Shown one piece after another: positions 1 through 5,023 of a stretch of DNA of 9,396 bases. The DNA is from Saprospiraceae bacterium (GTDB lineage: Bacteria; Bacteroidota; Bacteroidia; Chitinophagales; Saprospiraceae): the NCBI GenBank assembly GCA_020436865.1, contig JAGQXA010000951.1, positions 1 to 9,396 on the forward strand. Direction: 5' to 3'. The notes below the pieces were generated by a model. The model saw only the letters and a list, made by a program, of their open reading frames with translations. It did not search any database and had not been told where the DNA came from. Numbering within the stretch: position 1 is the stretch's first letter; every line of letters begins with the position of its first letter. The translations under genes were made by a program, and so were the position numbers.

Positions 1-498
1 CGCATCGACGTACTCGTCAACAATGCCGGGATCACGCAGGACAACCTCATGCTGCGCATGACCGAAGAACAATGGGACTCGGTGATCGAGGTCAACCTCA
101 AATCGGTCTTTAACCTCACCAAACACGCCCTGCGATCGATGCTGAAAAACCGCGCCGGCTCCATCATTAACATGAGCTCCGTGGTGGGCGACTTCGGCAA
201 TGCCGGCCAGGCCAACTACGCCGCCTCCAAAGCGGGCATCTTCGGATTCACCAAGTCGATCGCCAAAGAAGTGGGTTCGCGCAACATTCGCTGCAACGCC
301 ATCGCCCCCGGCTTCATCGAAACGGAAATGACCGACGAACTCGACGACAAAACACGGGAAGCCTACCTCAGTGGCATCGCCATGAAACGCTTCGGCAAAG
401 CCGAAGAAGTGGCCCAGGCCTGCGTCTACCTCGGCTCCGATCTGTCGACCTATGTGACCGGGCAAACCCTGAGCGTGTGCGGGGGGTTGAATACTTGA
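1..498 (+). CDS. fabG: 3-oxoacyl-[acyl-carrier-protein] reductase FabG, 5'-truncated by the window edge
   Basis: This classical short-chain dehydrogenase reduces 3-oxoacyl-ACP to 3-hydroxyacyl-ACP with NADPH in cytoplasmic type II fatty acid synthesis. The frame is open from base 1, so the start lies outside the window. The 165 visible residues correspond to about residue 80 to the end of a normal ~245-residue FabG, so the Rossmann TGxxxGIG motif is missing. Visible are the NNAG motif (visible residues 7-10), the catalytic tetrad Asn31, Ser60 (in NMSSVVG), Tyr73 and Lys77 (YAASK), and the FabG-typical segments QANYAASKAG, APGFIETEMT and the TGQTLSVCGG tail. An ATG at base 49 is internal to the NNAG region and is not the start. 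The stop at 496-498 runs straight into a purine-rich heptamer array. FabG is the best family match, though close SDR paralogues such as PhaB-type reductases cannot be excluded from this part alone. Confidence 0.9.
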   Translation, partial: RIDVLVNNAGITQDNLMLRMTEEQWDSVIEVNLKSVFNLTKHALRSMLKNRAGSIINMSSVVGDFGNAGQANYAASKAGIFGFTKSIAKEVGSRNIRCNAIAPGFIETEMTDELDDKTREAYLSGIAMKRFGKAEEVAQACVYLGSDLSTYVTGQTLSVCGGLNT

Positions 499-529
499 AA
501 GGAGATTTGAGAAGTGAGATTTGAGTGAA
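497..529 (+). repeat. Purine-rich heptamer array after fabG
   Basis: Four consecutive 7-bp units of the form GANNNGA run from 497 to 524, starting inside the fabG stop codon. The unit GATTTGA occurs twice (504-510 and 518-524), and GAGATTTGAG repeats exactly at 502-511 and 516-525, 14 bp apart. The rest of the short gap up to the protease start at 564 has no visible promoter or terminator. A similar 7-bp-period purine array lies directly after the receptor stop codon near 7399. Function unknown. Confidence 0.6.
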
Positions 530-563
530 CTCACATCCAACATCCGCAAAACGCCGATAGAGC

Positions 564-1820
564 ATGATCCGCTGCATCACCCTGCTACTCCCGATCGCCC
601 TGGCGCTGGGCTGCCGGACGCCGGTACAAAAGCGCTTCTTCAGCGCGGCCGAGCTGGGGCAACGGGTGGTCGCCGGCCCGGAAAAAGCGGGTGGGGGCAA
701 CCACTGTTGCCGGGTGTACGAGTCGTATACGCCCGACACGCTGCACCTCGACCACGTACCGCTGAAGTACGTCAAAGTCAACGTCCATTTTATGAATTCG
801 GCCGATAGCACACGCAATTTCAACGGCAGAGAGGGCGTCGACTACGCCAGGGGGATCCTGGATGCAGCCATGTACGACATCGAGACCAACGACAAGCTCT
901 ACCTGCCGTACGGCAACGACCTGCCCGCTCTGCCGCCGCGTTATCGCTATGTGCTCACGCCCCGCCCCGACGATCCCGACGACGACGGGATCTATTTTCA
1001 CTACGACGACGAGCTCTACTACTATGTGGTCATGGGGCAAAACCGCAATCGCTCGAGCCGGGCAGTGGTCGAAAAGTACGGGGTACAGCTCGATACCGTG
1101 CTCAACATTTTCTTCCTGCCGCACCACCCCGACAGCGTTGCCTCGACCACCTACGATCCGTATCGCTGCGGGATCGCCCTGGGGCAAGCGATCAAGATCG
1201 CCGGAGGATACGAGAACAGCAAGCAGTTTTGGGACATCCGGCAGGTGCTCAACCACGAGATCGCCCACATCTACGGCCTGACCCATACCTGGGCCTACAA
1301 CGACGGCTGCGACGACACGCCGAAGAACCCCCGCTGCTGGAACCGCACCGACACGCCTCCCTGCGACACCGCCGCCTCCAATAACCTCATGGACTACAAT
1401 GCCTACCAGAATGCCTGGTCGCCCTGCCAGATCGGCAAGATCCACTACCACATGGCCAACGAAACAGGCCGGGCGAGGAAATTTCTGGTGCCGAATTGGT
1501 GTGAGTTGCATGATGATCGGCACATCGTCATCCGCGACTCCATCCACTGGCAAGGCGCCAAAGATCTCGAAGGGAACTTGACCGTCGCCGCGGGAGGCAG
1601 CCTGCGGATCAGTTGCCGGACCTCCATTCCCCGCGGCGGAAAGATCACCGTGCAAGCGGGCGGCAAACTGATCCTCGACAACTGCCGGTTGCACAATGCT
1701 TGCGGCGACGACTGGGAAGGCATTGAAATACAAAAGACTGCCGAACAGGAAGGTCAGGTCGTAGTGATCGGACAACCAATCGTCGAGAATTGTCGTTCTT
1801 TTTATATGGTGTCGCCCTAA
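564..1820 (+). CDS. Secreted M43-type (cytophagalysin/pappalysin-like) zinc metalloprotease, probable lipoprotein, C-terminus apparently truncated
   Basis: This is a predicted extracytoplasmic metzincin protease of 418 residues. Residues 1-16 are a short hydrophobic export signal followed by Cys17 (LALGC). This is a slightly atypical lipobox, so anchoring to a membrane by lipidation is likely but not certain. The zinc site is HEIAHIYGLTH at residues 231-241: His231, Glu232, His235, Gly238 and His241 fit HExxHxxGxxH. Downstream are the Cys-rich DDTP segment (249-267) and the Met-turn NNLMDYNA with Met276, the arrangement typical of family M43. An acidic and Tyr-rich insert (135-154) and many Cys residues suggest a calcium- and disulfide-stabilised secreted protein. 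Residues 335-418 have the repeated 'LTVAAGGSLRI...ITVQAGGKLIL' pattern and a WEGIEI motif. In large Bacteroidota secreted proteins this pattern usually leads into a longer beta-rich region. Here it ends within about 30 residues in a poor-looking tail (RSFYMVSP), and no type IX secretion C-terminal domain is seen. ATG 564 is chosen because the signal follows at once; there is no clear RBS. Confidence 0.8.
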   Translation: MIRCITLLLPIALALGCRTPVQKRFFSAAELGQRVVAGPEKAGGGNHCCRVYESYTPDTLHLDHVPLKYVKVNVHFMNSADSTRNFNGREGVDYARGILDAAMYDIETNDKLYLPYGNDLPALPPRYRYVLTPRPDDPDDDGIYFHYDDELYYYVVMGQNRNRSSRAVVEKYGVQLDTVLNIFFLPHHPDSVASTTYDPYRCGIALGQAIKIAGGYENSKQFWDIRQVLNHEIAHIYGLTHTWAYNDGCDDTPKNPRCWNRTDTPPCDTAASNNLMDYNAYQNAWSPCQIGKIHYHMANETGRARKFLVPNWCELHDDRHIVIRDSIHWQGAKDLEGNLTVAAGGSLRISCRTSIPRGGKITVQAGGKLILDNCRLHNACGDDWEGIEIQKTAEQEGQVVVIGQPIVENCRSFYMVSP

Positions 1821-1891
1821 GCGCAGACACTCGGTCCTCTCCCGCAATCACTCACTGTAGCGATAACGACTTACACCCTAAATCCTATAGC

Positions 1892-2902
1892 ATGAGCCTG
1901 CAAGATCGGATCATCGAGGAGGTGCTTTCGCACTATGCCAAGCGAAATGAAGCGGTCGAGGAACTGGCCGAGTTACTCCATGTAGGCAAAGACGCGGTCT
2001 ATCGCCGCCTGCGGGGAGAATCCATGCTCCGCCCCGACGAGATCGCCCTCCTGGCCAAAACGTACCACTTTTCGCTCGACGCCCTGCTATCGCCCAAGTC
2101 CGGCAAGATCTCCTTTAGCTTCAACCAGTTCATCAATCCGGTCAGGTCGTTTGAAAACTACCTGGAAGGGATCCTTCAGAGCATTGAAATGGCCCACCAA
2201 CTGCAGGATGCCCACCTGTACTACGCCTCCATGGAGATCCCCGTGTTTCACTACATGTTCTTTCCGGGACTCATCAGCTTCAAGCTATACGCCTGGGGAT
2301 TGACCTCCTGGGATTTTGAGTTTCTGGAAAAAATGGACTTCCATTTCGAGCTCGTTCCGCCGCCGGCTTTGGCCATTTCCCGCGAGATCGTCCGCCTCTA
2401 CCAGTTCCTGCCGAGCACCGAACTCTGGAGCTTGAACATCGTCGACAACACCCTCAATCAGATCGAATATATCCTGACCATCGGCCGCTTTCGCGACCCC
2501 AACGATGCGCTCGTTCTCTGCGATCAGGCGCTGCAACTGATCGCTCACATGCGCCATATGGCAAAGCACGGCGCCAAGTTCTCGTTGCAGGGCGGCGCCG
2601 GGAACAGCTCGGCGCCTTTCCACCTGTATCACAACGAACTCGTCAGCACCAACAACACGATCCTGTTGAGCTCCAGGCAGGGTACGCATCTATTTACTAC
2701 CTTTGAGAATCCGAATTTCCTGATCACGACCGATCCGGTACTCTGCCGGCATTCCGAACAGTGGCTGCAAAAGATCATCGGCAAATCCAATGGGATTAGC
2801 GCACATTCGGAAAAGAACCGCCAATGGTTCTTCAACCGCCTCGAAAAGAAGGTCCAGACAACCAGGAAACACCTCGAACTGGTGATCGAGGAACAAGCCT
2901 AG
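1892..2902 (+). CDS. HTH-domain transcriptional regulator with long uncharacterised C-terminal region
   Basis: This 336-residue protein is probably a DNA-binding regulator. Residues ~5-65 form an all-helical domain with an XRE/BetR-like helix-turn-helix: VEELAELLHVGKDAVYRRLR (21-40) reads as the scaffold, turn and recognition helices, followed by a helix ending FSLDALL. Residues ~70-336 match no family I can name. They look helical and soluble, with aromatic-rich segments (for example 108-133) and a basic, helical C-terminus. Similar HTH-plus-long-tail proteins are common in Bacteroidota and usually uncharacterised. The frame is open further upstream to a TTG at 1790, but those 34 residues are not domain-like, overlap the protease tail and precede the natural MSLQDR start of the HTH domain, so ATG 1892 is preferred. 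There is no strong SD. Its position just upstream of the two SDR genes makes them candidate targets, which is inference. Confidence 0.75.
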   Translation: MSLQDRIIEEVLSHYAKRNEAVEELAELLHVGKDAVYRRLRGESMLRPDEIALLAKTYHFSLDALLSPKSGKISFSFNQFINPVRSFENYLEGILQSIEMAHQLQDAHLYYASMEIPVFHYMFFPGLISFKLYAWGLTSWDFEFLEKMDFHFELVPPPALAISREIVRLYQFLPSTELWSLNIVDNTLNQIEYILTIGRFRDPNDALVLCDQALQLIAHMRHMAKHGAKFSLQGGAGNSSAPFHLYHNELVSTNNTILLSSRQGTHLFTTFENPNFLITTDPVLCRHSEQWLQKIIGKSNGISAHSEKNRQWFFNRLEKKVQTTRKHLELVIEEQA

Positions 2903-2987
2903 GGGCCTCTTCCACCCGCTATCGATCCCCGCCGGAAGTTCGACCACTCAGAGGCCAATCTTGCCAAAACCGCGAAAACAAAACGCG

Positions 2988-3143
2988 ATGACCTATAAGA
3001 ATGGCGAATACCGCCACGAACTATTCCACCTGCCGATAAATATCCTCCCCCCCGATGACTTTCTTCCCGGATATTGGGATTACGGGAATTTTCCCGGCGC
3101 CAACCCATCCAAGCATGAAGAAAGTATTGGTTACCGGAGCTAA
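2988..3143 (+). CDS. Possible small ORF (51 aa) overlapping the start of the extended SDR
   Basis: An ORF of 51 codons starts MTYKNGEYRH and ends at a TAA inside the extended SDR gene, overlapping its start by 29 bp. Before the overlap, about 61% of codons (25 of 41) end in G or C, which is compatible with coding but not decisive. The peptide has no signal, membrane segment or recognised domain; it is rich in Pro, Asp and aromatic residues. The three-armed inverted repeat at 3064-3096 lies inside it. If translated, it could be a leader peptide coupled to the downstream enzyme; otherwise it is a chance ORF in the untranslated region. An in-frame TTG at 2961 would extend it by 9 codons. Confidence 0.22.
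   Translation: MTYKNGEYRHELFHLPINILPPDDFLPGYWDYGNFPGANPSKHEESIGYRS
3064..3096 (+). promoter_or_regulatory. Three-armed inverted repeat just upstream of the extended SDR start
   Basis: The hexamer TTCCCG at 3064-3069, its complement CGGGAA at 3083-3088 and TTCCCG again at 3091-3096 allow two mutually exclusive pairings of the middle arm. The right-hand pair forms CGGGAATTTTCCCG, extended imperfectly by TTGG (3074-3077) and CCAA (3100-3103). The site ends 18 bp before ATG 3115. It could be an operator for a dimeric regulator or an RNA hairpin switch affecting translation. There is no U-tract, so a terminator is unlikely. The structure is seen directly; the role is inferred. Confidence 0.4.
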
Positions 3144-4233
3144 CGGTTTCCTGGGCAGCAACCTGGTCAGGATTCTGCTGCACAGAGGCTTTCAGGTCAA
3201 AGCCTTTCTGCTGAAAGGAGTTCCTTATCACACCATCGCATCCTTGCCGATCGGGTTCTTCTATGGCGACCTGCTTCAGCCACGGTCCATCCAGCGCGCT
3301 GTGGCCGGATGCGATTACGTGGTACACCTGGCCGCTAAGCCCAGCGTTTGGCCCACCCGTTCCGACGAGGTGCGCAAAGTAAACATCGAAGGAACCCGGC
3401 ACGTGGTGCAGGCCTGTTTACGGGCGGGCATCGAGCGACTCATCCACATCAGTTCAGCGGCCTCGTTTCCCTTCGGCACCAAAGAGCATCCAGGTGTGGA
3501 AGCGATCGATCGGGCGCCGGTCGTCTACGACATGGACTACATCTATTCCAAGTGGAAAAGCCAGCAACTGGTGTTGCAAGCCGTAGTCGAAGCGAAATTG
3601 CCGGCCCTGGTCATCAATCCGACCTACATGCTCGGCCCATACGGTCGGCCGTCGGGATCCAACCAGATGATCCTGCGCGCCTACCAGGGAAGCCTTCCGG
3701 CATTTACCGGCGGCGGTAAGAATTTCGTGCACGTAACCGACGTCGCCGTCGCGATCGCCAATGCGCTGACCAAAGGACGGATCGGTCAATGCTACATCGC
3801 CGGAAACGAGAACCTGAGCTATCGCGAACTTTTCGGCAAGATCGCACGCCTGTTGCAGGCGCCGCCGCCGAGATTCCTGGCGCCCGATTGGCTGATGAAG
3901 GGCTTCGGCTGGTGTAGCAGTCAACTGGCGCAGGTACTGCCGATCCGGCCCGCGCTCAACTATTCGACCGCGCGCATCGCCTGCGACGGTCAGTATTACT
4001 CCGCCGCCAGGGCCGTGGCCGAACTGAACATGCCGCAAACACCCGTCGATCAGGCCATCGTCGACGCCTTTCAATGGTTCACCGATATTGGGGCGGTAAA
4101 ATTGAAAAAGCATGAACAACTTATCTGGAAAAGTAGTGCTGATCACCGGCTCCAGCATGGGTATCGGCAAGCAACTAGCGCGGGAATTCGGCAGGAAGGG
4201 CGCGCATTTGGTAATCAACGGCAGAAACCCTGA
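3115..4233 (+). CDS. Extended SDR: NAD-dependent epimerase/dehydratase family protein, frame uncertain at its 3' end
   Basis: This is a cytoplasmic NAD(P)-dependent oxidoreductase of the extended SDR type, related to 3-beta-HSD, dihydroflavonol-4-reductase and HpnA-like proteins. The Rossmann motif TGANGFLG is at residues 7-14, the acidic GDL at 51-53, HLAAKPSVW at 71-79, the catalytic Ser in HISSAA (113/114), and YSKWK with Tyr144 and Lys148. NPTYMLGPYGRP (168-179) is the usual segment after the active site. The substrate cannot be read from sequence; sugar nucleotides, sterol-like or sphingoid ketones are possible. ATG 3115 (MKKVLVTGANG) is the family-typical start; the frame continues 20 codons upstream to 3055 without domain sense. 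As written the protein is 372 residues, but the last ~40 (after KLKK, 332) are encoded over the next gene's start and look like an off-frame Gln/Arg-rich tail. A -1 shift at the A5-G run would end it at 333 residues with a TGA at 4113-4115, overlapping the next ATG. The upstream inverted repeat may control it. Confidence 0.85.
   Translation: MKKVLVTGANGFLGSNLVRILLHRGFQVKAFLLKGVPYHTIASLPIGFFYGDLLQPRSIQRAVAGCDYVVHLAAKPSVWPTRSDEVRKVNIEGTRHVVQACLRAGIERLIHISSAASFPFGTKEHPGVEAIDRAPVVYDMDYIYSKWKSQQLVLQAVVEAKLPALVINPTYMLGPYGRPSGSNQMILRAYQGSLPAFTGGGKNFVHVTDVAVAIANALTKGRIGQCYIAGNENLSYRELFGKIARLLQAPPPRFLAPDWLMKGFGWCSSQLAQVLPIRPALNYSTARIACDGQYYSAARAVAELNMPQTPVDQAIVDAFQWFTDIGAVKLKKHEQLIWKSSADHRLQHGYRQATSAGIRQEGRAFGNQRQKP
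4104..4115 (+). other. A5-G run and hidden ATGA stop/start junction between the two SDR genes
   Basis: The zero frame reads TTG AAA AAG CAT, and the A5 run is 4105-4109. Either one extra A or a ribosomal -1 slip on G-AAA-AAG gives codons ending ...K-K-A-TGA, with the TGA at 4113-4115 sharing bases with the downstream ATG at 4112. This is the usual 4-bp overlap of coupled genes. As written there is instead a 122-bp overlap. A one-base indel (natural or sequencing error) is the simplest explanation; programmed frameshifting is possible because A-site AAG to AAA slippage is known. Confidence 0.5.
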
Positions 4234-4912
4234 GCGCCTTGAAGCGGCGCGTTCCGAACTCAGCCAAGAGGGCCTGACGGTCACTGCCCATGCCGCAGAC
4301 GTTGCCGAAGCCGAGCAATGCCGGGCGCTGGTCCGGCACGCGATCGACGCTTTTGGCCGGCTCGACGTGTTGGTCAACAATGCCGGACTTTCCACCGAAG
4401 AGGCCCTTCTTCAGGAGATCCAACCGCAGGTGTTTCAGCAGATCCTCTCGGTCAACGTACTGGGGAGCGTCTACCCCACTCATTTCGCGCTCCCCCATTT
4501 GCTGAAAAGCAGAGGCCATGTGCTGTTCATCAGCAGCGCAGCCGGTCTGCGCGGCCTCCCCGGGCATTCCCCCTATTGCACCTCCAAAATGGCCCTGACA
4601 GCCCTGGCGGAATCGTTGCGCCTCGAACTGCGCCCCCAGGGAGTCGAGGTCGGCATCGCTTATCTGGGCTTCACGGAGAACGACCCGCAAAAGAAAGTGC
4701 TCAGGGCCGACGGCCAACCGGTTCCGCTTCGCCCCCGCAGCCCGATACCCCCGGAGCCCGTGGACCGCGTGGCCCGGCGGATCGTTCGCATGACGGAGAC
4801 CGGCCGCTTCAAGGCGGTTTTTAGTCCGCTGGCCCGGCTACTCCACCTGACGAACCGCTTCCTTCCCGGGATGGTGAGCTGGATCCTCGCCCGAAAACAT
4901 TCCGACCACTAA
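4112..4912 (+). CDS. Classical SDR oxidoreductase resembling 3-ketodihydrosphingosine reductase
   Basis: This 266-residue NAD(P)H-dependent reductase has a complete classical SDR signature: TGSSMGIG at residues 12-19, the acidic ADV at 62-64, NNAG at 89-92, and the tetrad Asn115, Ser142, Tyr155 and Lys159 (YCTSK). Arg38 after beta-strand 2 (INGRNPERL) favours NADPH. The segment SVNVLGSVYP (113-122) and LAESLRLELRPQGV (165-178) recall eukaryotic-type 3-ketosphinganine reductases, as remembered rather than aligned. The C-terminus (233-262) is longer and more hydrophobic than in FabG, which may let it sit on the membrane. The start at 4112 is set by the N-terminal SGKVVLITGSS; no SD is visible, consistent with coupling to the upstream SDR. 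Substrate is uncertain: long-chain ketone, steroid-like or other. The family call is firm. Confidence 0.85.
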   Translation: MNNLSGKVVLITGSSMGIGKQLAREFGRKGAHLVINGRNPERLEAARSELSQEGLTVTAHAADVAEAEQCRALVRHAIDAFGRLDVLVNNAGLSTEEALLQEIQPQVFQQILSVNVLGSVYPTHFALPHLLKSRGHVLFISSAAGLRGLPGHSPYCTSKMALTALAESLRLELRPQGVEVGIAYLGFTENDPQKKVLRADGQPVPLRPRSPIPPEPVDRVARRIVRMTETGRFKAVFSPLARLLHLTNRFLPGMVSWILARKHSDH

Positions 4913-5023
4913 GTTCGACAACTCACCGCCTCCATTCGGCGATTCACCGGAAGGGAATGGCGCAGCAGCAGTTTAAGGCCCACCTTTGCCTCGATATCTC
5001 ACAAAAAACAACTGCCGAACGCC

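Noticed and set aside
585..1847. 420-codon open frame on the minus strand
   Set aside because: It is antisense to the M43 protease, Val/Gly/Ala-rich with no domain; the plus-strand frame carries a full zinc motif. It is a shadow of GC-rich codon use.
1790..1891. Upstream TTG start extending the HTH protein by 34 residues
   Set aside because: The extra residues lack domain character and overlap the protease tail; ATG 1892 begins exactly at the HTH domain.
2904..2956. Inverted repeat GGCCTCT / AGAGGCC after the HTH gene, as a terminator
   Set aside because: The loop is 39 bases and no T-tract follows; too weak for an intrinsic terminator.
3055..3114. Upstream ATG extending the extended SDR by 20 residues
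   Set aside because: The family starts directly with MKKVLVTGANG; the extension covers the inverted repeat and has no homologous look.
4926..4943. CGCC / GGCG mini-hairpin after the classical SDR
   Set aside because: Only a 4-bp stem and no T-tract; expected by chance in GC-rich DNA.
4981..4988. CACCTTTG as a Bacteroidota -7 promoter element (TAnnTTTG) for the receptor
   Set aside because: One mismatch in a short motif and no TTG at the expected upstream spacing; not convincing without a mapped transcription start.
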